DNA from: Cenococcum geophilum 1.58
Taxonomy: Eukaryota; Ascomycota; Dothideomycetes; Gloniales; Gloniaceae
Direction of reading: 5' to 3'
Assembly: GCA_001692895.1 (NCBI GenBank)
Contig: KV748183.1
Location: 2,914,001-2,978,000, forward strand
Length of the DNA: 64,000 nucleotides
The stretch's first letter is position 1. Each line of letters opens with the position of its first letter. This document shows, in pieces, positions 22,601-33,855 of this stretch. Below the pieces are notes generated by a model. That model did no database searches and was not told where the DNA came from. It was given only the letters and a program-made list of their open reading frames with translations. Made by a program: the position numbers and the translations under genes.

Positions 22601-25106
22601 ATTTTGAGCGTTTGCCATAGCTGCTGCTCGAAGGACGCTTTCGTCCTCGGCATCGAAATCGAGATCTTCGAAATTAGTAACTTTAGCTCCAGGCTTAACT
22701 AAAGTGTCAGGTAAGTTTATTGTGTGAGCATCAGAGGGACTAGGCTTGATGGTGTGGCTGGAAATAGCCACATCATCCGTAGACCTCTCCACTTCGTCTG
22801 TCTTAACCTTCTTGCCGATGAAATGCGAGTAAAGCTCAGTTTGAGATATCAAGAAGTTGAGTTTCCTCTTTTGCCGATTGGCTTCGCGCTCTGCTTCGGC
22901 CTTCTTTGCGTTCTCCAGCTCTTGCCTCTCAGCCATCTTTCTTTGATCCCGTTCGTCACGTTCATTTCTCTTCCAGAATGATAGCATTTCTCGCATGCTC
23001 CTCTTAGCCCGAGCTTGGACATCTTTCATACTCTTATTTGTGCGAAGTTGCCAGCGTCTAGCTTCTTTAGAGGCAAGCTGGGCTGTTTTACGGAGATTTG
23101 ACTGTTTTGTCGCAAGAGAATTCTCTTTAATGCGCCATACCTTTGGCAGGTCTTTCTTAGCGATGTCCTTCCAGATCTGATTAAACAGGTTCTGATATGC
23201 TTGAGAGTTGTAGGTGGTGAGAACAGCTGGTGTAGGATCCTCAGTTTGGCTCCGGCTCTTCAGGGCCTCCAAACGAGCCTCCTCCTTCGGCGCTATGGCT
23301 GGGAGCTCATCTCCCCGGTCAATGGCAGCCTGAGCAGCGGCAGCAGCATCCTTCTCTGCTTGCTTCTGCTCCTTTGTCTTTTTCAGTCGGGCACCGGTTC
23401 TGCCTCTCTTCTTTCCAGCTTCGCGTGGAATATCATCGGACATCTGGAAAGAACTCATAGTACCACCTTCAAGGTTTGGAGCATGAGGCGTAACTTCTCG
23501 GATATCCTTGCTTGGTGTACCTCCTTGGAGCAATTGACTTGTGGCTTTAGCCTTCTTTTCAGCCTTCTGAGCGTCTCTGAAGTGGCGTTCCTTCTCCTCT
23601 TCATCCGTAGCTCGCAGAGCCTTCTCCATGGCTTCTTCGCGCTTTTGAAACTCATTTTGCAGAGTCTTCTCGCGCCGTCGCTTTCGTTGCATGTCTTTCT
23701 TGCGCTCCTTTTCCTCAGCAATCTCTTGATTCTGAACTTCTTGCCAAGCTTCGCCTTCATGGGATATATTGTACCGAATCTTCGCGGCATCACGGTGCGC
23801 AGCGAAGACGTCGGAGAACCTCTTGATGTGGGCGGTTCGGCGTCGCTACATAGTGCATCAGTCTTGAACATGGCTTGGTGCCAAAGGATAACCTGATCTT
23901 ACCTTTCGCTTCACCGACTCAGCAGTCTCTACCTCCAGAGACCGCTTTTTACACCGCTTGATATACTCCTGTCTCTCTTCCTCGAATTCGGGGCCTTCAA
24001 TATCACTAAGGTCCATTGTTTCAATCCGTGCAATCTCTGCCTCGACCGCACTTTCGTCCGGTACAGGTATGTCTCGCGGAATATGACTCGGGGTAGGATG
24101 GATATCTCCATTCATGATAGTCCGCTCAAAGGGCCTTTGAAGAACTGTGATATTGTCGTTCATTGGCAGGTCGGGAGGCGCGGGAGATGCAACCACTTCC
24201 TGCTTCACTTGAAGTGAGTTGGTGACTGATGTCTTGGATGACCTTCGGGATTGTTGCATCGCGTGCGGAGGATACGGCGTCGATGCAGGAGGGTCGAGGT
24301 CTGCTCCGGACATAATGCTAGAGAGCGACATCGGGTCCGCGGTCCTAGTCGGAGTCTGCGTCTATGTGACGGTTAGGCTTGAAGTGTATCAGCAGTTGTT
24401 GAAGAACGTACTTCAGTTATGGAAGGCCGTCGGGTGTAGTTTGGTGGCGGAGCCTGAACCGCGCCTCGATTCAACGGTTGATACATAGGTGGCGAGACAG
24501 GAGAGTGCGACATGGTATCCATCGAGCTAGGCGGATGTGCGTGTGATTGTGGATGATGTGCAAAACTGCCCGCTACAGGCGAGTGGTAAGGCTTGTCGTA
24601 AGGGCTTTCCGCTGTTCGTTCGGGAAAGTTATAAGAGTCTCTAGCCTGTGGATGCAAAAAGTAAGCACGTTGTCCCTTCCCGCAGAGGTAAACCAAATCG
24701 TGAGAAAAAAAAGGGTCGGATGTCATACCTGCGATGGGTAATGACCATCGTACCGAGGCGTACCCCGGCCTACAGTCCTATCTCCATGATCTGATGTCGG
24801 GTCGTAGTACTTTGAGCCTATGTTCTCTCGCGGGTAAAATGCGGAAGCTATAGGGAGCAAGCCGGTCGTGGACGGCGAGGTAGGCTGAGGTCGGGTGTGA
24901 TTGAAATTGGTGTGGTGGAGCGGCAAGGGCGCAGGAGTTGGTGGGTTTGAGGTGTGTGCTCGATTCGTGGGTGAGTAACTGAAAGGTGTTTGCGTGGGCG
25001 AATGGGCCGCATTGTAAGCTGGCTGTTCCCCTGGCATCCTGTCACGGTCTCGCGACAAGCGGTCGTCTTCGTCGGCAGGATGCTGCAACACCGAATTCCG
25101 GAACAT
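19698..25106 (-). CDS. INO80: INO80 chromatin-remodelling ATPase, frameshifted by a tandem triplication
   Basis: This is the catalytic subunit of the INO80 complex, which slides nucleosomes and acts on H2A.Z nucleosomes in the nucleus. Exons are 24729-25106, 24412-24645, 23903-24361, 19958-23845 and 19698-19879. All introns are GT-AG, and the start follows an in-frame stop. Residue numbers ignore two extra repeat copies. A Pro/Ser/His-rich N-terminus is followed by a DBINO domain (about 570-705). The Snf2 ATPase N-lobe has DEMGLGKT (near 848), DEAQ (near 957) and [10 protein letters not shown] (near 985). A long insertion typical of INO80 separates it from the C-lobe ([35 protein letters not shown]). 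The end is Lys-rich. At 21845-21982 a 46-bp segment is present three times. The net 92 bp breaks the frame just after TGTPIQNNM and would stop translation at about 994 aa. Without the extra 92 bp all five exons stay in frame for 1,682 aa, normal for fungal INO80. The sequence is otherwise intact. Confidence 0.93.
21845..21982. repeat. Perfect 46-bp tandem triplication inside INO80
   Basis: Three identical head-to-tail units occupy 21845-21890, 21891-21936 and 21937-21982. Each encodes the [15 protein letters not shown] part of the ATPase on the minus strand. Forty-six is not a multiple of three, and two surplus copies add 92 bp, shifting the frame. No intron can remove exactly 92 bp, because the unit contains no AGGT junction. 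The lack of any base difference between units points to a very recent event or an assembly error. Confidence 0.95.
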
Positions 25107-26270
25107 CAGAAGGAACGAAATGGGTCGTCACTAAGGAGTCTTTGGATCTGCCATGGAGGAGAGGGACGAAGCAGGCGTGGAGCGTGATCGCCGGAAAGTG
25201 CAGGGAGGAAGGTGGGCGACGACGGTGCGGCTTGCGCGTGGTGAGGCCCGTCGCGTTGGACGGATGGCGATTCCAACGATGGTGTTGTTGAAGGGAGAAG
25301 CGGTGACGGCGCACAGCTTCCCAGAGGCAGCTTGGTCGTGGCTCAAGTCAAGGTCGCAACCGCTGGCCTGGTAAGTCAGCTAGTGCGGCAACCACAGTTC
25401 TCGCATCAAAGTGCAGCTCCTAGCGATGTAGCGATGGGATATGGTGGTTGGTAGGACGGGACGACACAGGTTGGGTCATGCAAAGGGGATCATTGATGGG
25501 GGGAGGATGGGCGGATGGGAAGAAGTCGGAGTAGCGCCATCCATGATTCGAGGATGACAGCAGCTCTCGACAAAGCATGAAGTCCAGGGAAGGGAAGGTT
25601 GAGCGTGTGATGAACCTCGTCCATCTCCACTTCAGCCCTCTGCGGATAGATGCATCAACTATTTAGGGAGACGCACGGCGGGGGGGCCATTCTACGTGTA
25701 CTGTGTATTGCTAAATCCTTTTGGCCGTGGAGAGCGACAGAGGCATCCTCGTTTTCCCAAGGGGGTGTGTCTCGAGCCAGGTTGTTTTTCCTCGTTGCTG
25801 CTCCACTGATTTCCGGCTGTCGGTGGGCATTGTTCCCAACCTCAGGAAATCATCTCACACCAGGACGCTCGACCATCTAAGACTTTCGGCTAGACAGCCA
25901 ATGCCGGGCCTTTGTGCATCTGATTCGATCGCCGGAAGACTCGACGGCGATTCCCAGCTCGCAGACGGCGGCAGGGGAAAGGAAGAGTCGCGACGAAGGT
26001 ATCGTGATCAATAGCAATTAGCAGGCTTCAGGGCCTTAGGTGTGCACGTACGTCCACTGTGATGAACGCCCCCCAAAGCCTCGAGCGCATCATCAACAAC
26101 GAAAAGCATGCAACTTCTTTCGAAAGCTTCCAAGCCTCGCTAAACCAAACGGGTTTGGCTGCCCAGCTAATCGGGTGATCAATGTTCCAGATCCCGCAAA
26201 CCCAGCGGGAACTTTTTTTAAGAGGCAACCAGTTCGTGGGGAGTAGAGTATACTTCGCTGCCCTCCCACC
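25107..26270. promoter_or_regulatory. Divergent promoter region between INO80 and BRX1
   Basis: About 1.16 kb between two divergent start codons. No gene is supported. Small open frames on both strands (such as 25650-25880 and 25721-26014) lack domains. The region should hold both 5' leaders and core promoters, but no clear TATA box or named operator was identified. Confidence 0.55.
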
Positions 26271-27359
26271 ATGGCCGCTGTATACAAGTCGCTGTCTAAG
26301 CCGGATAAGAAAGATGAGCATAAGGGTGCGGGAGGCAAGAAAAACAAGCAACGAGTACTGATATTGAGCTCCAGAGGTGTCACACATAGGTATGCTGGGA
26401 ACATCCTCCGTTCTTCTTTTTTTTTAATTGCAAAACACTTCAACTATGGGCGTTTCCAAGGCAAAGCTAACTAGACGATTTTACCAAGGCATCGGCATCT
26501 CATGAACGATATCTACTCTCTCCTCCCACATAGCCGCAAGGACGCCAAACTAGACACCAAGACCAAACTGTATCAATTGAACGAACTTGCGGAACTCTAC
26601 AATTGCAACAATGTCTTCTTCTTCGAGGCCCGAAAGGGCAAAGATTTATATGCCTGGGTGAGCAAGGCTCCGAACGGGCCTACGGTCAAAATGCACCTCC
26701 AAAACTGTGAGTGAGCACGCGTGTGGCCAAAATCACTCGAGACTGATATGACTCTATTCCTAGTACATACGATGGAGGAACTCCACTTCACAGGCAACTG
26801 CCTCAAAGGCTCCCGGCCCATCCTCTCCTTCGACGCCGCCTTCGACAAACAGCCACATCTCCGCGTCATCAAAGAACTCTTCCTCCACATATTTAGCGTA
26901 CCCAAAGGCTCGCGCAAGGTCAAGCCATTCATAGACCATGTCCTGGGATTCACCATTGCGGACGGAAAGATCTGGATACGGTGCTACCAAATTAACGAGG
27001 CCGAACCAGGAAAACAGAAACCCTCGGCGGGAGAAGAAATGGACATGGATCAGGCCCCGAAGAATGGCAAGCCCGGCGAGACAAACGTTAGCTTGGTGGA
27101 GATTGGACCACGCTTTGTGCTCACGCCAATCGTTATCCTAGAGTCAAGTTTCGGGGGACCCGTGATATACGAGAACAAGGAGTTTGTTTCGCCAAACCAG
27201 ATAAGAGCAGATCTCAGGTTAGCCAAAGCCGGCCGGTACAATAGGAGGAGCGGGCAAGGTCTAGAAAGGAAAGTCAAGCGAGGAGAGCTAGGTCTCAATA
27301 CCGAAGGTGGACGCAAGAAGCCAAAGGATGCGTTGGATGACAAAGTTCTATTTGCATAA
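26271..27359 (+). CDS. BRX1: Ribosome biogenesis protein BRX1
   Basis: Three exons, 26271-26389, 26489-26706 and 26764-27359, give 310 residues (the yeast protein has 291). Introns are GTATGC...CCAAG (branch GCTAACTAG) and GTGAGT...CCTAG. BRX1 is a nucleolar Brix-domain protein that binds rRNA and works with Ebp2 in early 60S subunit assembly. Conserved Brix features are visible: RVLILSSRGVTHRHRHLMND, LLPHSRKDAKLD, NELAELYNCNNVFFFEARK, KAPNGPTVKMHLQN, GNCLKGSRPILSF and KPFIDHVLGFTIADGKIW. The C-terminus is Lys/Arg-rich. The start has a CCACC context directly before ATG. It is divergent from INO80 and convergent with the 2EXR-like gene 190 bp downstream. Identification is firm; splice sites were chosen by frame and by conserved blocks across the junctions. 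Confidence 0.95.
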
Positions 27360-27549
27360 TTTTTTTTACTCGTGGATAAAAGGAACGCTGGAGTTCGGTG
27401 TTGCAATGGGCTAATCATCCGGGATCTCTATAGATCTAGGTGGAACAAGAAATTAGCAGAGTTGCTCGGCCAGGTTGGGCTTGGGTGCCAGTTTGCTATG
27501 TATACGTAATGGAAATGGTCTAATAGCAGTGCTCCATGATCCGGGAACC

Positions 27550-28368
27550 TCATCTAGTCGAAGTCATTTGGCCCTCGAGCGACTTCGCATAGTCCGGAGT
27601 TACTCCAGTTACCCTAGCTTTTCGAGCACCGTACAACCTAAGAAACGGATCCAGCACTGTCTGCGCCGTTGCGCAGTTCTTTTCGTCTTGGACACGATGC
27701 ACCCTGCCACTTGCAAATCTCACTCTGCTGATAGCGCCATCAATGAGGTGTATGTAAATTCGGTGTAGACAAGGTACAACGCTCAGAAGATCCACTAAAT
27801 TCTGGACGTGGTGTCGGATGCCAGCAGAGAGCCCATGGCCTCCGCAATTGTATTTAATCATTCCTGTATAGCTGTCCACATGCTCAACATTGATAATGTA
27901 GTTCTTAATACGTAAGAGATTGCGCTGAGAAAAGTGGTCGAGAAACGAATATGATCGACTCGGAGTGAGGTTCGAGGGCAGTAGCCAGCGGTACCGAAAT
28001 TTGATACTATCATATGCAACATCCAGTACGAAGGTACTGGAACCGTATATGAGATCAACACACTCTTCGTGGATTTGGTGGTTTGTAGCGAGTATCCCAA
28101 TCGGACCACGCCTCCACACAATATTATTACCGGCTTCTTGCTCTGTCTTCGGGACGGTTCTCTGTATCGTCCAAACACCATTTCCCATTGTCTCGCGAAC
28201 AAACGTGAGGCTGTATTCACTCCGTTCAGGTTCTCCCATATTAGATCCCGAATGATGGTTAATTTGGGTTGTTGACGGAAGAACATAGGAGTAAATGTGT
28301 TGTCGAAGCTCAATTGGTAATCGAAGCAGGTGAGGAACCTCAGCTGAAGAATTCGTAAAAATAACCAT
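27550..28368 (-). CDS. 2EXR/F-box-like hypothetical protein
   Basis: A single-exon frame of 272 residues starting at the ATG whose A is base 28368 (MVIFTNSSAEVPHLLRLP). The open frame extends six codons further upstream to a GTG, not expected as a fungal start. Near the N-terminus LLRLPIELRQHIYSYVLP is the short leucine/proline motif of fungal 2EXR and F-box-like proteins. A second family-typical block follows in the middle (GILATNHQIHEECVDLIYGSSTFVLDV), matching the usual 'tnrqIyeEa..liYg...F' pattern. There is no enzyme motif. Such genes are numerous in Pezizomycotina and of unknown role; some act as substrate receptors of ubiquitin ligases. It is divergent from the F-box gene at 28871. Confidence 0.75.
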   Translation of the reverse strand: MVIFTNSSAEVPHLLRLPIELRQHIYSYVLPSTTQINHHSGSNMGEPERSEYSLTFVRETMGNGVWTIQRTVPKTEQEAGNNIVWRRGPIGILATNHQIHEECVDLIYGSSTFVLDVAYDSIKFRYRWLLPSNLTPSRSYSFLDHFSQRNLLRIKNYIINVEHVDSYTGMIKYNCGGHGLSAGIRHHVQNLVDLLSVVPCLHRIYIHLIDGAISRVRFASGRVHRVQDEKNCATAQTVLDPFLRLYGARKARVTGVTPDYAKSLEGQMTSTR

Positions 28369-28870
28369 TATGGGAAGAATATGCACAATTTCTTGCAGAA
28401 GTTTTAAAAGGGTGCCGAGTTGCTTCAGGGACGCAATCAGCGTTGAGGGACGGAGGATTTAGGGGTGGGGGGTCGATGATAAAGCTGCCCAAATTCTTGG
28501 CAAGGGAAGCGAGCTGTGTATTTATTTCGCCCCCCAGGAGTCATCTCCCCTTTCTCTCGTCCATCGACAATCATGATAGAAACACTGCTCTCCGGCCTCT
28601 CTGGGCTGGATCGCGCCCTCTTTGAACCGTCTGAGAATGTTTCATTCTTTTTTTATAGCCCCAACGGAGGGGTCTCCATTATTTGATCCCTTCAGTTTCC
28701 TTTCGGCATCGAAGTTCGTAGCAAGCATCATCTCCAGAAGGAGGTCCAGTTACAACGTCGTGCCGATAAGCCAACAAATTCAACAGAAGAATAGAGCAAA
28801 CTAGAAGAGAACAAGAGAAAAGAAGGGGTTACTATAAATTTACAAACTCACCGTTCCATTTACCACCACC
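28369..28870. promoter_or_regulatory. Divergent promoter region between the two F-box-type genes
   Basis: About 500 bp between divergent start codons. A purine-rich (AGAA-type) stretch at 28783-28828 precedes a TATAAAT at about 28832-28838, some 35 bp before the F-box start, more likely leader than promoter. No open frame with a domain was found. Confidence 0.5.
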
Positions 28871-29941
28871 ATGTTGCTCGAAGACCTTGCGACCGAGCTC
28901 ATTTCGCAAATTTTCCTTTCCTGCACCTCCGTTTCCGACGTCCTCGCCTTCTCCTCCACCTGCCACCGCTTCCGCCAAATCTACGCCTCCTCGCAGAAGC
29001 TTCAGATCCTGCAAAATGCCGCCGAAGCCCAATATGGCCCTCTGCAGGATCTCACCCAGCTCCTTACCCACAATGCCAGCCAGCCAGCCCACGTTATCCG
29101 CTCCGTCCCCTTTTCGATTTCGCTTCTGAAGCAAATAGTCCACACTGGCCGCGTTGCTGAGAAGTGGTGCGACATATACCCGTTTAAAAAGTGGAAGCAA
29201 AACTTCGAAAATCGGCGACTCCTGACAAGCAACGAGCGCTACCGCCTGCGCCGGGCGCTCTACCGGCTATGGCTCTACTCGCGCGCCTTCCACAACCGCG
29301 CCCACCCCCGAGAAACACGTGTGACTAAACTGGTCATCCAGAAGCGGGCGGGCCTGTTGCACAACTGGAGTACAATCGAGCTGGCCGAGATTGCGGATGT
29401 GCACGCCGTGCTGCGCGAGGTCCTGCACAGCAACGTGTGTCCGTCCAACGGGACCATCGCGCGCAAGTTCAAGAAGCGCTCCCCGGACAACGAGCGCCAC
29501 CAGCTGCTCTTCAACGTCCACCTTAACTACCCGCCCGTCCAGTGCAATCTATTTCAGTCTCAGTATCACTCTAGCCCTAATGTCCTCTCGAACCACTTCC
29601 ACAGCACCTCCGCCTTCAACAGTCGATATGGCTACTCGAAGTATACCGCGACGTCTTATCATGAGCCTGGTGCTGAAGGCTGGGGTGACGACATCCCGCA
29701 CTACTATGTCGTGGAAGACATGCTAAAGCTGGACCCGGAGCAGATCATGTGGCTGAAGGAGAACGCGCCGCTGAAGGGGCAGGTGGAAATGTACGTCAAG
29801 GGTCTTGGAGACTGGTTCGAGAATAACGGCGAGACGTGGGGTCAGACGCTGGAGTGGGTGCTTGACGAGCGCGGCGAGGATGCTGGTGAGATACTTGGAG
29901 CGGTTGCCGATGGTGACCTGGGGGTTACAGTTTTCGAGTAG
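28871..29941 (+). CDS. F-box domain protein
   Basis: A single-exon gene of 356 residues with an ACCACCACC context before the ATG. Residues 1-40 form an F-box (MLLEDLATELISQIFLSC, then DVLAFSSTCHRFRQIY), the module that binds Skp1 in SCF ubiquitin ligases. The rest is unlike LRR or WD40 receptors. It holds a basic, Trp/Tyr/Arg-rich middle (RYRLRRALYRLWLYSRAFHN), a region around 190-280 rich in Ser/His/Tyr, and an acidic C-terminus (DWFENNGETWGQTLEWVLDERGED). The substrate cannot be inferred. The pattern is that of a common fungal F-box family with an uncharacterised C-terminal domain. It is the last gene before the right-hand repeat block. Confidence 0.88.
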   Translation: MLLEDLATELISQIFLSCTSVSDVLAFSSTCHRFRQIYASSQKLQILQNAAEAQYGPLQDLTQLLTHNASQPAHVIRSVPFSISLLKQIVHTGRVAEKWCDIYPFKKWKQNFENRRLLTSNERYRLRRALYRLWLYSRAFHNRAHPRETRVTKLVIQKRAGLLHNWSTIELAEIADVHAVLREVLHSNVCPSNGTIARKFKKRSPDNERHQLLFNVHLNYPPVQCNLFQSQYHSSPNVLSNHFHSTSAFNSRYGYSKYTATSYHEPGAEGWGDDIPHYYVVEDMLKLDPEQIMWLKENAPLKGQVEMYVKGLGDWFENNGETWGQTLEWVLDERGEDAGEILGAVADGDLGVTVFE

Positions 29942-30555
29942 AAAGTGTTTGATTTGTTTGATTTTTGATTCCTAGAATTTTGAGTTTCGTTCTTAATAGA
30001 TAGATTAGATTTAGTCGCGTCATTCCTTCAGGTTAGCAATGTAAAGGTGTTTTTGTCTGCGGAGAATAACGCCAACGGTTGCACTCAGAAGATTGTGACT
30101 TTTTACCATTACCACCCACATAGCGCAGTTAGAGTCATACTGTTGCTCGACATGAGTTTCCTAAAAAATAGTGTGATCCTTGACCCAAATTTAGATCTCC
30201 AATTTATATTCACCTGCGAGGCTTCGCTGCACAGTGCTTTAATCAATATTCAATATCAATATAAGGGTGTATTGATGTTGATATTGAACGCGTCTTCAGT
30301 ATTAATATTATATTAAATATTAAACCTACGTAGGTCTTATGTAGGGTTTTGGCACATATTTTAGGTTAAATTTAGGCTCTAAATCAATTAAATTAGGTAC
30401 GGGGCTTTAAAGGACGATTGATCTTTTATAGCTACTTCTAAATATCACGACCTCGGGCTTGGTATTATAGTCGTCGACTGCTTTAACGATCCTCCGCCGT
30501 CCTATAAGACCTTATCTATTAACTATATAGCTACTATTTTACTACCTACTATAAT
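29942..30555. other. Transition from gene island to AT-rich repeats
   Basis: The 3' flank of the F-box gene. Composition changes to AT-rich near 30300. A small inverted repeat (arms TTCAATATCAA near 30247 and TTGATATTGAA near 30278) could form a hairpin. A 89-codon open frame at 30047-30316 has no domain. The Copia LTR begins at 30556. Confidence 0.5.
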
Positions 30556-30750
30556 TGTTGGGAATAAGGCAAGTTGCCGTCAAGTTAGGCAAGTTGCCGT
30601 CACGTGGGGCAAATTGCCGTCACGTGACGCCGCGGCACCAGCGTGGTGAGGAACCTTAAGTTCCTTACCCTTCCCCTTGGATATAAGCAATAATAACCAT
30701 CATACTACCTATAACTTGTAGATATATAATATCACCTTATAACACCAATA
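30556..30750 (+). repeat. 5' LTR of the Copia element
   Basis: A 195-bp LTR beginning TGTTGGGAAT and ending CACCAATA (originally ...CCAACA). It matches 47646-47840 over its full length and carries three 20-bp palindrome-bearing repeats near its 5' end. Confidence 0.88.
30568..30627 (+). promoter_or_regulatory. Three 20-bp tandem repeats in the Copia LTR
   Basis: Units start at 30568, 30588 and 30608. Each contains the palindrome GGCAAGTTGCC or GGCAAATTGCC followed by GTCACGTG-like sequence, so CACGTG E-boxes alternate with GGCAA/TTGCC sites at exactly two helical turns. The same array is present in the 3' LTR (47658-47717) and, inverted and slightly altered, in the LTR at 59246-59446. Position in the LTR and conservation despite RIP suggest an enhancer for a dimeric transcription factor. 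Confidence 0.6.
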
Positions 30751-31869
30751 CTAATTAGTGGTTAACTTTACTATTATACTATAGAACAGCTAGGTCTTTC
30801 ACCAAGAAGAGACAAGCCACTATACCAGTACTACTCGTGCTAAAGGAAGCTATCTTTTAAGGTTAGAACTGGTCCTAAACCTTAAATAGAACTCTTTTAT
30901 AAATTTAAGGATCTAAAGGCCAGAACTAGTCTAAGCCTTCCCTAGATTATAGATTCTTGCGTCCATTACGCAAAATAACACGCGTTATAAGTCTTTACGA
31001 TTTAAAGCTAGAACTGGTCCTAAGCCCTATAATCGTAAATATACGTCACAAACGCGTACTAAATAACAAACACATAATATAGCCACCACAATACCACTAA
31101 TAATACTTCCCTTTCTCTAAAAATATAGCTATACCCACTCTAAACAACTAGAGAGACTTCTTACCACTAGGGGTAGCTATATACGCGAAACTTATTAATA
31201 AAAATTAGGATGAATTTGCCTTTAATATAATAACTTATACTATTAAATAAGTTAATAGCTTTCTTCTACACTATATCCTATTTTACCGAGATAGACATTA
31301 CGCCAATTCATAGCTGTAGGAATATTTTAGGAAGGATTTCGTAGAATAGACCGCCAATACCTAGGCACTTAGTAATATTAATATTATTTAGGATTTTCGA
31401 GACTTCCTTTATAGGAATGGGGTATATATTACTAAGAACGGTAACCTAATCACTAGTAATATCTAGGCCGTTATTAATAATAATAATTTATTACTTAACG
31501 TCCGATTTAGATCCCTATTAGGCCTATACGGACTACTCCTTATATACATATAGGGAGAAAACTCTATTTAAGAAAACCCCATAATCTATCTCCCCGCCTT
31601 TTAGGACTCGCCTACGAGGCGCCTACAAGTCGCCTATAGTGCTCCTACTTCCTTACTTTTTAACCTCCTTAGGAACCACTGCTGCCGTAACAAGCCTACG
31701 GACGCGCTAGTATTGCAAACTTTACTTTACTACTGTAGAGTCATTAGGGGGCACCTATTACTCGCCCCTTTACCCTCTATTGCTATTTCCTTTACAACCT
31801 AGAACTGGTTTAGTACATTTTAGCTAATAAGCCACTAAGTAACCGCCTTAAGGCCTTTTTATATTAAGA

Positions 31870-33855
31870 GTAGTGTATTATAGTTCTCTGTACCAGCTAC
31901 TAAGAGTATTACTTCTTAGTTGGTACATAAGGGGCATAACAGTATTACGTGTTTTAGTGTCTGTCTTAACTAGCCACATTTACACCTTAGGCTACCTACT
32001 GGGACACCCACCCAGTAAAGCCAGTCTTTTAGTCCTATTATTCCTATTCTTAAGAGTATTACCATTATATTTTCTACCTTTATTAGGCCTTCTTAGAGCC
32101 CTAGAGTATTTACCCCCCATAGCGTTAACCATGCTACGGCTTAGGTTCCTCTTACCTTAGTTAGCCTCTATACCTTTAACTCCTATATACCTCTCCAGCG
32201 TTGGTCCAGCCAGTATTATATTACGGTAGATAGTTTCCTAGCGTTTTTTTATACTCTACTTTAGCCCCTTTCTCTTTCTTACTGTTATCTTTACTAGCCT
32301 CTTGCGCGTCTCCCTTTCTCCTCTATATAGGCCTAGGCCCTAAAACAGCACTATTCTTCTTTAGCTTTCTTTACCTATTTCTCTAATATATCTTCCCTAC
32401 TTTAGGGTTATTAGTTTGTTCTCCTATAGGGCACCCTAGGGTCCCTCTATAGTTTATTTAGGCGTGTTTTAATATACTTTATAATATTAGAGTTGCGTTT
32501 ATTTTATATCCTTTATATTGCGGCGGCTTTAATATATAGTTATAGGGGGGGAATATTAGCTTCCNTCTTAAGCAGTGCTATAGCCGTTCGCTTATATCCG
32601 CCTATTATACTCTAAAGGCAGGCTATTTAGACCTTTTAGAGTGGTTTAAGGAGTAACTTAGGGGGGCCTTTCTTAGATTCTCCAGTGGCCCAAATACTAG
32701 ACCCATACGTCATAGTTGGCTAGACAACTGCTGTATATAGTAGGCGTAACCTCTAGAAGTATGGACCCCATATAGAATTAACGATTCTGGATAATGTAAT
32801 ATACTATACTTAGCCCTTATAGGCCGCTTAGGCCGTATATACGCTTTACTAGAGCTTACTATCTACCTATACTCCTAGTACCCTTAGGCCCTAAACTGGT
32901 TAACCCCTAAAGCCTTAAATATAAATTATATGCTAGAGATCTGCAGATTGGTTGCGTTTTCTTATAAAATAGATTAGCTAGTACTTCTCTGGTGAGAATT
33001 AGACTCCATATTATCTTGCCCATTCTATATATATATTATAAGCTTTCTCTAGTATTCTACAATTCTCTACGGCTATTAGCCCGTATATAATTAGATTTAT
33101 ATTATCAACGAAGCCTATCCCCTAGGTCGCCCCTTCCTTAAAGAAGTCCAGTAGGTTGCTTATAAAAAAAAGGAAGAGTATAGGCGAAAGGGGTAATCCT
33201 TATAGTATTCCTGTTGCAACTGCGATAAGGGGGCTCTAGTATCCGCTGAAGACCAGTGATATCTCTTTCTAACCTATAAACCCTTGGACAAATTGTATAA
33301 TCCATTCTAGGAAGCCTTTTGCCCTAAGGATGTATAAGAGACGCTTATAGGGTACATTATTGTAGGCGCCACTAATATCTAAGCTGAGCATTGATACTAC
33401 GAAGTCCCTTCGCATCGCCTATGTAGATTTAATGGTGGCAGCGAGTAGCGTAAGTGCTGATAGTGTTAAGCGGTTCTTTCTTGCCCCCATTTAGCTTTAT
33501 AGTAGTAGGGCGTGTTCCTTAGCCGTATCTACTATGCGGTCCGCTATTACCCTTTCTAAGATCTTACTAAGGGTGTTTTCTAAGGCAATAGGGCGGTAGC
33601 TTCCTGGGATTAAGTAATCTACTTTACCTTTTTTTTATAGGACAACTATCGTTATAGATCTTCTAAGTCGCGGGTAGTAACCTATAGCAAAGCACGCTCT
33701 GGCTACATCTATAAGCTAGGATACTATAAGTGGTCCACAGGTCTTTAAGGCCTCATTTGGAATCCCATCTGGTCCTAGTGCTGTGTTATTTAAAAGGCGG
33801 CTAATAGTTTTGGCCATTTCCTCTTCTAGGCCGTTATTACTAGTATAGAAGAACC
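31870..33855 (-). pseudogene. 5'-truncated LINE (Tad/I-like) reverse transcriptase inserted in the Copia
   Basis: The minus strand encodes a non-LTR RT with few stops. In order from 33836 downwards: GPDGIPNEALK, SYRPIALENTLSKILERV, LDISGAYNNVPYKRLL, GI-QG-PLSPILFLFF, then the catalytic block GFVDNINLI near 33100-33120 (FxDD with the second Asp now Asn). A Trp/Lys-rich C-terminal part follows towards 31870. No endonuclease is present upstream of the RT, so the copy is 5'-truncated, as is usual for LINEs. Target duplications and a poly-A tail could not be found, so the outer limits are approximate. It is less mutated than the surrounding Copia. Confidence 0.8.

Noticed and set aside
30047-30316. 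89-codon frame after the F-box gene
   Set aside because: It crosses the boundary into AT-rich sequence and has no domain or neighbour support.
30568-30627. CRISPR-like array
   Set aside because: Only three directly abutting units without spacers, in a eukaryotic LTR.
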